Notes under the pieces: model-generated
What the model was told of the DNA's origin: nothing
Seen by the model: only the letters and a program-made list of their open reading frames with translations
Databases searched by the model: none
Assembly: GCA_963720735.1 (NCBI GenBank)
Contig: CAVRGL010000007.1
Location: 62,001-126,000, forward strand
From: JBBRHQ01 sp963720735
Lineage (GTDB): Bacteria; Actinomycetota; Thermoleophilia; Solirubrobacterales; 70-9
Direction of reading: 5' to 3'
Length of the DNA: 64,000 nt
In this document: piece by piece, positions 1-8,614 of the stretch
Layout: every line of letters begins with the position of its first letter
Position numbering within the stretch: position 1 is the first letter of the stretch
Made by a program: the position numbers and the translations under genes

Positions 1-374
1 CCGCTGTTGTGCTGCAGCTTCGCGGCTGCGCTGACGCAGAGGCTGAAGGGGGTGCCCTTCTGGCCCTCGACATGCTTCTTGCTCTCGCCCGCGCATGCCT
101 TGGCGGGATTGTCCGTGCGGCCGTTGGCGAGCTTCGCCATCGCCGTCACGCACTGGCTGAAGGGCGTGCCCTTCTCGCCCTCGACGTGCTTCTTGCTCTC
201 CGCCTGGCAGAGCTTCCCATACGCCTTCGCCTTGGCGTGGAGGCTGGCGTGCGGGCCGGGGGTCTTGTCGTGACCCTTCGCATGCCCGCCGCCGGGAGTC
301 GCCATCGCCGGGACGGCGAACAGGGCGAGAGCCGACACTGCGGCGATCGCCATGACCTTGATCAGGGACCTCAT
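1..374 (-). CDS. secreted Cys-repeat protein, 3' end cut by window edge
   Basis: This small exported protein runs off the left edge. The ATG at 374 follows a strong ribosome site (GAGGAGGAAG). Residues 1-26 form a signal peptide (MRSLIKVMAI start, AMA cleavage site). The mature part is Lys- and His-rich and carries two copies of a unit about 38 residues apart, each reading CxxESKKHVEGxKGTPFSxCV (C56-C75 and C94-C113). Each pair of cysteines could form one disulfide, which is inference. I do not recognise the family and assign no function. The ECF sigma factor gene lies 56 bases upstream on the same strand, so the two could be co-transcribed. Confidence 0.72.
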   Translation of the reverse strand, partial: MRSLIKVMAIAAVSALALFAVPAMATPGGGHAKGHDKTPGPHASLHAKAKAYGKLCQAESKKHVEGEKGTPFSQCVTAMAKLANGRTDNPAKACAGESKKHVEGQKGTPFSLCVSAAAKLQHNS

Positions 375-429
375 GCTTCCTCCTCAGTCGTGTGCATCCT
401 GGCCCTGAAACGGAGGCGAGGCCCGAATG

Positions 430-1929
430 TCAGGGGGAACTCCGCTTCCCCTGCCCGTTTGCCAGGCCGCTACCCGGCGAGCCGCCTCCCTTTCCCGAGG
501 AGCCGGCTGCCGCCTGGTGCGAGGACTTCGGCGGAGTCGGGGGCTTGGCGGGATGCGTCGGGTGGGTCGGGTGGACTGGATGCGCCGGGTGGGACGCGTG
601 GGTCGGCTTCGCCGCGTGGGCCTCAGCGGACGCTCCCTTGGTGTGCGCCTTTGCCTGTCCGGGGGCGCTGTCCCGCCCATGCGAGGAACCCGAGTTGCCG
701 CGGGATGCCGGAGTAGCCGAATCCCCAGCCGAGTTCTCCGACGCGGGAACTCCGGCCGCCGCCCGCCCGTTTGCGAGCGACTGTCCATGACCGCGCGTCG
801 GCCCGCCGTCGGTACCGGCGGGAGATCGATGCCGTCCTCTCACTCCTGCCCCACCCCGCCCGGCCTTTCCGCCGTGCGCGGCGGACAGGGAAGCTGGGCC
901 GAAGCCGGCGGCGGGAGCTGCGCCGCTGCCCGCCTTTCCGGTATCCGTCGCGGGCGCGGATCGGTCGGCGGGCGGACCGCCCCGGTCCGGATGCGCCAGC
1001 CTGCTGATTTCGACACCCGATACGCCGGCCACCGCAACGGCGGTGATCGCTGCCGCCGATTTCAATGCCATCGACGCCGATGCGCCCTTCGCCGCACCTC
1101 CCCCGGCCGCAGCGAGGGCTCCGCCGCCGCTCGCGCCCTGCCCGGCTCCGCCGAGGACCGCCTGCAGAAGACCCGCCGACGCCACCGCCGGAAGCGGCGC
1201 CAGGCATGCCAAGTCCCGCTTTCGAGCCGCGATCGCGGTCTCGAAGGCGCGGCAGTCGGGGCATCCACGAAGGTGGGCGCGGACGTCACGCCGGCGCAGC
1301 ACGCGGCCGTCTCGGTCGGATATCCGTCGCCTCACGTCTGCGCAGGCCATCTCACGCCCCGCGTTCATCTGCTGAAGTCCCAGACGGGCCTCGTAGACGG
1401 TCTGGCGCGCCACCGCTTCCGAGGTCCCGAGAGCGGCGGCGACCTCTTCGAAGCTCATCCCGGCCATCTCCCGCATCACCACGGCGCTCCGCTGGCGATC
1501 GGGGAGTTCGCCGAGATCCTCGAGCAGCTCGCGCAGCCTTTCGCGGCCCTCGACCGCGGTATCCGGACCGGGTGCGGCGGCGGGAGCGTCGTCGGCGATC
1601 GGCTCGGTCGGCCTCCGTCTGCGGGCGATCTCGATCGCCTCGTTGTGGGCGATCCGGTAGAGCCAGGGACGCAGGCGGATCTCCCGCGTCTCTCCGGGCA
1701 GAGCCGCCAGCACCTTCACCATCGTGTTCTGGAGCGCGTCCTGCGCCTCCTGCGGGTTCCGGAGAATCGCCTGGCAGTAGCGGTAGAGATCCTGGTGATA
1801 GCGCTGGTAGATCACCGAGAAGGCGCGGCGGTCGCCCCGTCGGGCCAAACGGGCGAGTCTCTGATCGGAGAGCAGCCGGGCGGATCCCGGCAGCGCGGTC
1901 GAGCTCGGCAGGGCTAGTGCGTCGGCCAT
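430..1929 (-). CDS. ECF sigma factor with fused zinc anti-sigma-like motif and C-terminal membrane segment
   Basis: This 499-aa protein is an extracytoplasmic-function sigma factor. Sigma region 2 spans about residues 28-105 (AFSVIYQRYHQDLYRYC, then WLYRIAHNEAIEIARRR). Region 4 spans about 128-188 (LPDRQRSAVVMREMAGMSF, EEVAAALGTSEAVARQTV). A canonical ECF factor ends near residue 190. Here a further segment holds C196 and an H219-x3-C223-x2-C226 motif, as in zinc anti-sigma (zf-HC2) domains, and then one hydrophobic helix at about 288-308. The last 190 residues are low-complexity Gly/Ser/Ala with His-Pro repeats. The protein probably carries its own membrane-tethered regulatory module (inference). 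Target promoters are unknown. The neighbouring exported protein downstream may be one target. Confidence 0.85.
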   Translation of the reverse strand: MADALALPSSTALPGSARLLSDQRLARLARRGDRRAFSVIYQRYHQDLYRYCQAILRNPQEAQDALQNTMVKVLAALPGETREIRLRPWLYRIAHNEAIEIARRRRPTEPIADDAPAAAPGPDTAVEGRERLRELLEDLGELPDRQRSAVVMREMAGMSFEEVAAALGTSEAVARQTVYEARLGLQQMNAGREMACADVRRRISDRDGRVLRRRDVRAHLRGCPDCRAFETAIAARKRDLACLAPLPAVASAGLLQAVLGGAGQGASGGGALAAAGGGAAKGASASMALKSAAAITAVAVAGVSGVEISRLAHPDRGGPPADRSAPATDTGKAGSGAAPAAGFGPASLSAAHGGKAGRGGAGVRGRHRSPAGTDGGPTRGHGQSLANGRAAAGVPASENSAGDSATPASRGNSGSSHGRDSAPGQAKAHTKGASAEAHAAKPTHASHPAHPVHPTHPTHPAKPPTPPKSSHQAAAGSSGKGGGSPGSGLANGQGKRSSP

Positions 1930-2040
1930 TCCGTCTCATTATCGACATATGTCACCGACGGCTGAGGGTCCAGCCGCCTGAACCAGAAACGACGGGGCGG
2001 GCCGGATGTCAGGCCGCAGGTGCCGCCGCGAAGGCGGCTC

Positions 2041-3249
2041 TCAGAAGGTGCGGTAGCTGGCCGGGCCGCCGCGGGCCTGCGCGGCGACTGAACCGGCCCC
2101 CTGGCGGGGACGCTCCCAGGCGGGCGCGGTGCTGCCGGCGGCGGCGACCGCCTGCCGCCGAGCCCGCTCGGCGGCAGTCCTCACCTCTCCCTCGGCCGCG
2201 CGCCGGGCGAGCTCCGAGCGCTCCTCGGCCTCGCGGCGGATGCGGTCGGACTCCTCGGAGAGCTGCCGCTCGGCTTGGCGGCGAGCGTCGTCGGCGGCCT
2301 CGCGCTCGACCTTGGCGATCAGCTGCTCGACCCGCTTCTCGGCTTCACCGCGAACCTGCTCCGTGCCCTCCATGACGCGGCGCTCGATATCGGCCTCGAC
2401 CTCGGCGATCCGCGCCTCGGCCTCGCGACGGACCTCCTCTGCCCGCGCCTGCGCCTCGCCGATCCGCTTCTCGGCGAGGGCGACCCGGTCGGCGGCCTTA
2501 CGCTCGATCTCCTCGCGCACCTGCGCGACCTTCTTCGCCGACTCGTCCTCGAGCCTGGCGGTCGTCTCGGCCAGCGCCTTTTCGGCGCTCGCCCTCGTCT
2601 CGGCCAGCTCGGTGCCCAGCTTGGCGCGCTCGGCCTTCGAGTTCTTGGCGATCTCCTTGGCCGCGCGCTCCGCGCGGGAACGGGCGCTCTCTGCCTCGGC
2701 CAGCTGCGCCTCGGCCTTCTGGGCGCGAACCTGCGCCTGCTTGCGGGCGCCCTGCGCGCTGGCGATCTTCTTCTGGCCCTCCTCGCTGAGCCGGCGGATC
2801 GTCTCCGTCGCCTTCGTCTTGACCTGCTCGCGATTCTCGATCCGCTCGCGCTCCAGGCGCTCCCTCTCCTCGGCGGCGCTCTTCTCGGCCGCGGTGACCA
2901 GTCCCTTGGCGCGCTGCTCGGCCGCCTCGACCTCCTTCCGGGCCGCCCGCTGCGCCTCGGCGATCCGGCGATCCGCCTCGGCTGCGGCCTGCTTGGCCTG
3001 CTCCTCGGCTTCCGAGGCGCGGTCGGCGGCCCGCTTGGCGAGCGCCAGCGCCCGCTGCTCGCCGCTTCGGGCCTCGGTCTCCGCCTCGCGGGCCCGCTCT
3101 TCGCGCCTTCGCAGCTCCATCGCCAGCCGTCTGGCGCTCGCCGCGACCTCGTCGGTGGCGTCGCTGACGATCCGCAGGTGGGGGCGGGGGTCCGGGGCGG
3201 CCGGGGGTTGGCTCAGATCGGGCTCGGGAGAGACGGCGGGCTCGCTCAT
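2041..3249 (-). CDS. long Ala/Glu/Arg-rich coiled-coil protein
   Basis: This 402-aa protein starts MSEPAVSPEPD, with a proline-rich first 35 residues followed by about 330 residues of almost unbroken heptad-like Ala/Glu/Arg/Lys sequence (repeated AEEQA, AERARR, EAEARIAE patterns). That is the signature of one long coiled coil. No signal peptide or membrane segment is visible. The tail is Ala/Gly-rich. The in-frame start at 3315 would add 22 unrelated basic residues, so I prefer the ATG at 3249, although no strong ribosome site precedes it. The function is unknown. Such proteins may be structural or polar scaffolds (DivIVA-like in character only, with no DivIVA N-terminal motif seen). The opposite strand is open over most of this length as a codon-bias shadow. 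Confidence 0.7.
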   Translation of the reverse strand: MSEPAVSPEPDLSQPPAAPDPRPHLRIVSDATDEVAASARRLAMELRRREERAREAETEARSGEQRALALAKRAADRASEAEEQAKQAAAEADRRIAEAQRAARKEVEAAEQRAKGLVTAAEKSAAEERERLERERIENREQVKTKATETIRRLSEEGQKKIASAQGARKQAQVRAQKAEAQLAEAESARSRAERAAKEIAKNSKAERAKLGTELAETRASAEKALAETTARLEDESAKKVAQVREEIERKAADRVALAEKRIGEAQARAEEVRREAEARIAEVEADIERRVMEGTEQVRGEAEKRVEQLIAKVEREAADDARRQAERQLSEESDRIRREAEERSELARRAAEGEVRTAAERARRQAVAAAGSTAPAWERPRQGAGSVAAQARGGPASYRTF

Positions 3250-3362
3250 GCTGGCCCGGAACTTACTACGGGCAGCAGAGGTCTCCGGGGACACCCGGCG
3301 GCGTATTTCTCGCAATTTGCGAAGCCCGCGAAAGCCCCGCCCGGCACCGTTTGCCGGGGCGT

Positions 3363-4958
3363 TCAGCGCGGCGGGACCCGGAAACGGCGGCGGCCGGGTG
3401 AGGGATCGGCATTGCCCGCGGCGTCCACGGCCAGCGCCCTGAAGCGGTGCATCCCCGGGTCGAGGCGATGGAAGCTGACCCGTCGCGGACAGCGGTGAAG
3501 GGCCCGCCCATCGAGGGCGCAGCGGAAGGTCGTCCCCGATCCGGGCGGCACGGCGGCCAGCGAGAAGCTCGCCGAGCCCGGCCGGCTGCCCCGTCCGGGC
3601 CCGCCTCGGATCCGCGTGTCCGGCGGGCGTGAATCCTCGGCGTAGGCCACCGCGCCCTCCGAGCAGGCGGAGTCGATCCCGCCGCCCTCGGCGATCGCCG
3701 AGAAGCGGCTCGAGGTGTCGTCGAGGACCGACACCTCGATCCCCTCCGCGGCGAAGGACGACGCGGACCCGTGGGCGACCGGGGCCCCGGCACAGCCGGG
3801 GGAACCGAACAGGTAGACGGTTGTCCCGGCGGGAGCGGTTCCCCTGACACGAGGGCTGTTGTCGTTCGCCGGCGAGCCTGGCGAGGTCGCCTCGGGTCGC
3901 GGCGGCGGCGGCCCCTCCACGAAGCGGACCCTCTGGTTGCCCGCGTCAGCGATCAGGAAGCCGCCGCCGGGCGCCGCGGCGACCGCGGTGGGCTCGCTCA
4001 GCTCGGCCATCGCAGCCGGCCCGCCGTCCCCGGAGAACCCGCCGCTGCCCGTCCCGGCGACCGTGCCGATCGCCCCGCCGGGAGCGACCCGGCGGATCCG
4101 CTCGTTTCCGGTGTCGGCGATCAGGTAGCCGCCGTCGGGCGCCGGGCTGACCCCCTGGGGATCGTCGAGCTTCGCATCGATCGCCGCCGAGCCCTCCCCG
4201 GAGAAGCCCGCGCTGCCGTCGCCGGCGATCACCGACACCGCTCCGAAGAGATCGCGGCGGATGCGGTTGTCGCCTCCTTCGGCGACCAGCAGGCCGCCGT
4301 CCGCTGCGAGCGCGACCGCTCGGGGCTCGACGAACGGGCTCGGCCCGTTGAAACCCCCTTCGGAGAGGGTCTCGATCACGCCGCCGCTGTAGACCCGCCG
4401 CACCCTGGCCTCGGCGTCCTGGGCGATCAGGAAGCCGCCGTCAGGAGCGGGTGTGACGCCGACGGGGTGGCCGACCTTGACCGTGGTCGCGAAGAGCTCG
4501 TCTCCGCTGTAGCCGGGCTGCCCGTTCCCGGCGACGCTCGAGATCGTCCCGCCCCCGCTCACCTCGCGCACCCGGTGGTTGTCGCTGTCGGCGATCAGGA
4601 AGCCGCCGCCGGGCAGGGCGGCGACGCCCTGGGGATGGTTGAGCTTTGCGGCGGTCGCGGCGATCGCGTCTCCGTTGTAGCCGGCCTCGCCGCTGCTCAG
4701 TCCCGCCACTGTCGCGATCGTCCCCGAGCCGCTGATCAGCCGCACCTTGCTCCCCCCGCTCTCGGCGATCAGGAAGCCGCCCGAGGCGAGTGGCGAGACG
4801 GAGACCGGACGGTCGAGCTTCGCCGCGGTCGCGGCGATCCCCTCGCCGTTGTAGCCGGCCTCGCCGGTCCCAGCGACGGTGGAGATCTCGCCGGGGTCGG
4901 CGACGGCCGCGGGGGCGAGCGCCAGGGCGGCGAGAAGCGCTGCTGCGACCCACCTCAC
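3363..4958 (-). CDS. secreted NHL-repeat beta-propeller protein
   Basis: This 531-aa protein begins with a signal peptide (residues 1-20, ending AAVADP). Residues about 21-355 hold six repeats of about 56 residues, each with an AGxGxxGYxGDG-like turn, a stretch like AAKLxxPxGV, and GGFLIADxGNxRVR. This is the NHL propeller pattern seen in secreted actinobacterial proteins. The C-terminal 170 residues look like two Ig-type domains (around 360-430 and 440-531, the latter with FRCALDGRALHRCPRRVSF). NHL propellers bind proteins or ligands and no catalytic site is evident. It uses a GTG start that overlaps the stop of the VOC gene as GTGA, which suggests translational coupling. Confidence 0.83.
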   Translation of the reverse strand: MRWVAAALLAALALAPAAVADPGEISTVAGTGEAGYNGEGIAATAAKLDRPVSVSPLASGGFLIAESGGSKVRLISGSGTIATVAGLSSGEAGYNGDAIAATAAKLNHPQGVAALPGGGFLIADSDNHRVREVSGGGTISSVAGNGQPGYSGDELFATTVKVGHPVGVTPAPDGGFLIAQDAEARVRRVYSGGVIETLSEGGFNGPSPFVEPRAVALAADGGLLVAEGGDNRIRRDLFGAVSVIAGDGSAGFSGEGSAAIDAKLDDPQGVSPAPDGGYLIADTGNERIRRVAPGGAIGTVAGTGSGGFSGDGGPAAMAELSEPTAVAAAPGGGFLIADAGNQRVRFVEGPPPPRPEATSPGSPANDNSPRVRGTAPAGTTVYLFGSPGCAGAPVAHGSASSFAAEGIEVSVLDDTSSRFSAIAEGGGIDSACSEGAVAYAEDSRPPDTRIRGGPGRGSRPGSASFSLAAVPPGSGTTFRCALDGRALHRCPRRVSFHRLDPGMHRFRALAVDAAGNADPSPGRRRFRVPPR

Positions 4959-5578
4959 CCGGGCTCCTCGCTGATCAGCGCGACCGGCAGTCCGAGGCCG
5001 GCCTCGCGGCGGACGGTGGCGATCCGCCGCCCCGGCTGGACCGCGTCACGGACCTCGCCCAGTCGCTCTCCCAGCAGCTCGGCGCAGGCGTCGATGTCGG
5101 AGACGCAGATCGTCAGGCCCCAGAAGCGGGCCGCCCCGTCCTGCGCCTCCGGGCTCTCGACCACCTCGACGATCACCTCCCCGAGCCGGAAGAAGGCCTG
5201 GCGCACCGGCGGGCCCGGCTCCCGCGGCTCGCGGATCCGCCTCAGCGAGAGGCCCGCCTGCTGGAGCGCCGCATCGGTCCGCTCCAGCTCGGAGGTGAAG
5301 ACGACGATGTGGTCGATCCGCCGCGCGCCGTTCGGATGTGCGCCGGGTTGTGGCGGCTCCTCCGCGGCGAGGGCGGTCGGCAGCCCGTCAAGCTCGGTGC
5401 CCGCGGCAATTGATGCGTCCCGCAGCACCCATCCGGCGATCCCGCCGCCCCCCTCCTCGAAGCGCAGCCGCACCGATCCCACCACCGCCTCGGAGCCGGC
5501 GATCCCGAACCCGCACCCCCGCCAGGCGTCCGCCGGCGCGGCCAGCCGAACCGCCTCGATCGTGGTCGCCGGGCTCAG
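4955..5578 (-). CDS. VOC-superfamily (glyoxalase-like) protein, proposed CTG start
   Basis: The core reads HPNGARRIDHIVVFTSELERT, then RQAFFRLGEVIVEVVESP, then ARFWGLTICVSDIDA, then VQPGRRIATV. This is a two-module vicinal-oxygen-chelate fold. A GTG at 5485 would give 176 aa. The in-frame sequence upstream (AVRLAAPADAWRGCGFGIAG and so on) matches the N-terminal pattern I know for this family, and it is open back to a CTG at 5578 with no ATG, GTG or TTG between. That CTG overlaps the TGA stop of the acyl-CoA synthetase (CTGA), which favours coupled translation from CTG and a 207-aa product. Substrate and metal use are unknown. It is co-transcribed with the acyl-CoA synthetase upstream and the NHL protein downstream. 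Confidence 0.72.
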   Translation of the reverse strand: MSPATTIEAVRLAAPADAWRGCGFGIAGSEAVVGSVRLRFEEGGGGIAGWVLRDASIAAGTELDGLPTALAAEEPPQPGAHPNGARRIDHIVVFTSELERTDAALQQAGLSLRRIREPREPGPPVRQAFFRLGEVIVEVVESPEAQDGAARFWGLTICVSDIDACAELLGERLGEVRDAVQPGRRIATVRREAGLGLPVALISEEPG

Positions 5579-7212
5579 TTGAGGTCGCGCTTGACGATCT
5601 TGCCGGTGGCGTTGCGGGGCAGCTCGTCGAGGAAGACGACCTCGCGCGGCGTCTTGTATCCGGCAAGGTTGGCCTTCACGTGGGCCTTGGCCTCGTCCTC
5701 GCTCAGCTCACCGCCCTGGGAAAGAACGACGAAGGCCTTGAGCCGCTGCCCGAACTCCTCGTCGGGCACCCCGATCACCGCGGCCTCGACCACCGCATCG
5801 TGATCGGAGAGCAGGTCCTCGACCTCGCGGGGGAAGACGTTCTCTCCGCCGGAGACGATCATCTCGTCGTCACGGCCGTCGATGAACAGCCGGCCCTCGG
5901 AGTCGAAGTGCCCGACGTCGCCGCTGGAGAGCAGATCATCGATCACCTCCTTGCCGCCGCCCCCGGTGTAGCCCTCGAAGGCCATCCCGTTGCCGACGAA
6001 GATCCTCCCCACCTCCCCATGCGCCACCTCCCGCCCGGAATCGTCGAACAGCTTCACGATCGTCCCGCGCGGCGGCCGCCCGGCGGTGCCGGGCGCGGCG
6101 CGCAGCTCCTCCGGGGTGGCGATCGTCGCGTAGGCGACCTCGGTGGAGCCGTAGAGGTTGTAGATGTTGTCGCCGAACAGGTCCATCCACTTCAGCGCCA
6201 GCTCCCCCGGCAGCGCGGAGCCCGAGACCGAGGTGATCCTCAGCGAGGAGAGGTCGTACTTCGCCAGGGTCTCCTCCGGCAGGGCGAGGATCCGCTGGAC
6301 CATCACCGGGACGACCGCCAGCACCTCGGCGCGGTGCTCCTGGACGGCCCGAAGCGTGTCCTCGGGGTCGAACCGCCGGCGCAGGATCATCGCCGAGCCC
6401 AGCGGGAGGCCGAGGGCGAAATGGGTGAAGCCCCAGGAATGGAACAGCGGCGCGGCGATCATCATCCGCTCGCCGGTGCGATAGGGAATGCGGTCGAAGA
6501 GCCCGGCGAGCGCGTTGAGGCCGCCGGGGCTGGAGCGCTGTGCCCCCTTCGGGGTCCCGGTGGTGCCCGAGGTGAGGATCACGAAGCGGGCCTCCTCGTC
6601 GGGAGCATCGGGGGCCGAGGTGTCGCCCGCGGCGATCAGGTCCTCGAGCGTCGATCCCGACTCCTCGCCGGCCTCGGAGTCGGTCCAGGCGATCACCCGC
6701 TCGACCCCCTCGACGCCCTCGAGCAGCCCGCTGAACTCCTCGTCGTGGATCAGCATCCGCGGTCCCTCGCGGGACATCACGTCGGCGAGCTGGGGCCCGG
6801 AGAACATCGTGTTCAGGTAGAGGGCGCTCGCCCCGAGCTTCGCCGCGGCGATCGTCGCGTCGACGAAGCCGCGGTGGTTGCGGCACATGATCCCGATCCC
6901 GTCGCCTTCGTGGACACCGAGCCCGGCGAGCGAGTTGGCGAGAGCGTTGGAGCGGCGGTCCAGCTGCTCGAAGGTGAGCGTGCCGCGCTCGTCGATCAGC
7001 GCCGTGTCGTGCGGATGGTCGATCGCCGCCGCGATCGCCCCTGCGGCGGGCGAGATCCCGTGCTGAGCGAGGACAACGGCCATCCGCGCCAGCTTGTCCG
7101 GGCGGATCGGGCGAAGCATCCCGGTCTCGGCCAGGACCCTGACCTGGAAGGCGCCGTCCGAGACCCAGCTCCACGGGTTCGGAACCCGCGATGTCAGCCC
7201 TCCGGGAGCCAC
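5575..7212 (-). CDS. AMP-binding acyl-CoA synthetase
   Basis: This 545-aa member of the ANL superfamily activates a carboxylic acid (probably a fatty acid) as acyl-AMP and transfers it to CoA. Visible motifs in order are the phosphate loop TSGTTGTPKG near residue 215, the YGSTE adenylate motif near 340, GRDDEMIVSGGENVFP near 430, and the C-terminal catalytic lysine in PRNATGKIVKRD. The length is normal for medium- and long-chain acyl-CoA synthetases. The start is GTG at 7212. It lies 49 bases after the ispF end, and its stop overlaps the following VOC gene. Substrate chain length cannot be told from the sequence. A FadD-type role in lipid turnover is the best guess. Confidence 0.9.
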   Translation of the reverse strand: MAPGGLTSRVPNPWSWVSDGAFQVRVLAETGMLRPIRPDKLARMAVVLAQHGISPAAGAIAAAIDHPHDTALIDERGTLTFEQLDRRSNALANSLAGLGVHEGDGIGIMCRNHRGFVDATIAAAKLGASALYLNTMFSGPQLADVMSREGPRMLIHDEEFSGLLEGVEGVERVIAWTDSEAGEESGSTLEDLIAAGDTSAPDAPDEEARFVILTSGTTGTPKGAQRSSPGGLNALAGLFDRIPYRTGERMMIAAPLFHSWGFTHFALGLPLGSAMILRRRFDPEDTLRAVQEHRAEVLAVVPVMVQRILALPEETLAKYDLSSLRITSVSGSALPGELALKWMDLFGDNIYNLYGSTEVAYATIATPEELRAAPGTAGRPPRGTIVKLFDDSGREVAHGEVGRIFVGNGMAFEGYTGGGGKEVIDDLLSSGDVGHFDSEGRLFIDGRDDEMIVSGGENVFPREVEDLLSDHDAVVEAAVIGVPDEEFGQRLKAFVVLSQGGELSEDEAKAHVKANLAGYKTPREVVFLDELPRNATGKIVKRDLN

Positions 7213-7261
7213 GACCGAAGCCTACATCCGCAACGCCGAAGCCACCGCCGCGGCAAGCGGC

Positions 7262-8569
7262 CTAGTCGTCCTCGAGCTGGGCGACGGCAAGGCAGGCGAT
7301 CCCCTCGCCGCGGCCGATCCAGCCCATCCCCTCGTTGCTGGTCGCCTTGACGTTGACCCGGGCCGAGGTGGCCTCGGAGATCAGCCGCTCGATCTCCGGC
7401 CGGTGGGGGCCGAGCCGCGGCGTCTCGCAGACGACCGTGGCGTCGATGTGGACGACGCGCCCCGAGACGCGGCCGATCACGGTGCGAAGCAGGTCGAGCG
7501 AGTCGGCCCCCTCCCATGCGGGGTCGTCGTCTGGGAACAGCGTGCCGATGTCGCCCTCCCCGGCGGCGCCGAGGATCGCGTCGATCACGGCGTGCAGGAG
7601 GACGTCGGCGTCGGAGTGCCCGGCCAGCCCGCGGGGGTGGTCTATCTCGACCCCGCCGAGGCGCAGCGGCCGGCCGTCCTCGAAGCGGTGGGAGTCGTAG
7701 CCGACCCCGACCGGGCTCACCTCGCCGCCTCCACGCTGGCCGGGCCGAGCGGCTCCAAGCCGCCGGGAGCGGCCCTCGAAGACCGCGATCTCCTCCACCC
7801 CCAGGTCCTCGAGGAAGGCGACGGCCCGCTCGTAGCCGAAGCCGACCTCCTCGGGGAGGTGGGCGTCGGAGGAGAGGGCGAAGACGGCACCCGCCTCGAC
7901 GCACATCTCGGCGAAGGCGGGGGCCGGGTAGATCTCGGCGACCGGCTTGCGCAGGCCGGCGGTCGAGACCTCGACGGCGATTCCGCTCTCGGCGACCGCC
8001 TCGACCGCCTGCTCGTAGTAGAAGCGCGGGTCGCGCCGCGGCCGCGGCCGGGCGTCGCCCCAATACTTGACCAGGTCGGGGTGGGCGAGGATGTCGAACA
8101 ATCCGCTGCGGGCGCTCTCCGCGATCGCCTCGAAGTAGCGGCGCCAGACCTCGTCGGGGTCCCCGCGCGCCTCCCAGATGCCGAACTCCACCGTGTCCAG
8201 GGCGCGGTCGCCGATGAAGTGGACCGAGCCGACCACGTAGTCGAAGGGGTGAGCCTCGAGCAGTGAGGCGGTGCGGTCCTCGGCCCCGGGGACGAAGTCG
8301 CACTCGATCCCGAGCCTCAGTGCAGAGCCGGCGACGAACTCGCAGTAGGCGCCGAGGTCGTCCGTCGCCCAGTGCTGCCACCAGGGGTGATCCCCCCAGA
8401 TCTCGAGCGCGTCGGTGAAGCGGTGAACGTGCTCCGAGCAGCCGATCTCCCCGATCCCCGCGGCCTCGGCCGCCTCCAGGTAGCGATCGACGTTCGCCTC
8501 GGTGAAGTAGCGCTCCGGGGGGGTTCCGTCCTCGTCCGGACGGAGGTGGAGGTGGTAGTCGGTGAGCAC
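7262..8569 (-). CDS. ispF: PHP-domain phosphatase fused in frame to IspF
   Basis: One uninterrupted frame of 435 aa encodes two enzymes. Residues 1 to about 270 are a PHP-type histidinol-phosphatase-like domain with metal motifs TDYHLHLRP, CSEHVH, ILAHPDLVKYWG and SSDAHLPEEVG. From residue 284 it is 2-C-methyl-D-erythritol 2,4-cyclodiphosphate synthase (GVGYDSHRF, GHSDADVLLHA, then NVKATSNEGMGWIGRGEGI), an MEP-pathway enzyme of normal length (152 aa). No stop separates them. A GTG at 7720, preceded by GGAGGCGAG, could start IspF on its own, so either a true fusion or in-frame readthrough with an internal start is possible. The upstream start is GTG at 8569, divergent from the DUF389 gene. ispD lies 2 kb upstream. 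Confidence 0.85.
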   Translation of the reverse strand: MLTDYHLHLRPDEDGTPPERYFTEANVDRYLEAAEAAGIGEIGCSEHVHRFTDALEIWGDHPWWQHWATDDLGAYCEFVAGSALRLGIECDFVPGAEDRTASLLEAHPFDYVVGSVHFIGDRALDTVEFGIWEARGDPDEVWRRYFEAIAESARSGLFDILAHPDLVKYWGDARPRPRRDPRFYYEQAVEAVAESGIAVEVSTAGLRKPVAEIYPAPAFAEMCVEAGAVFALSSDAHLPEEVGFGYERAVAFLEDLGVEEIAVFEGRSRRLGAARPGQRGGGEVSPVGVGYDSHRFEDGRPLRLGGVEIDHPRGLAGHSDADVLLHAVIDAILGAAGEGDIGTLFPDDDPAWEGADSLDLLRTVIGRVSGRVVHIDATVVCETPRLGPHRPEIERLISEATSARVNVKATSNEGMGWIGRGEGIACLAVAQLEDD

Positions 8570-8614
8570 GCCCGCGAGCCTACCGGCGTGCCGCGCGGGT
8601 ACCCTGGGCCGCCC

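Noticed and set aside
427..1917. A 496-residue plus-strand frame antisense to the sigma factor
   Set aside because: Composition is Arg/Pro-rich nonsense. The minus-strand frame has clear sigma regions.
2129..3442. A 437-residue open frame on the plus strand across the coiled-coil gene
   Set aside because: It is an Ala/Ser/Arg-rich shadow of the minus-strand gene. High GC leaves the antisense frame open. No ribosome site and no domain is seen.
5388..5666. A 92-residue minus-strand frame overlapping the acyl-CoA synthetase end
   Set aside because: It is a low-complexity Arg/Ser/Gly shadow in a different frame from both real genes.
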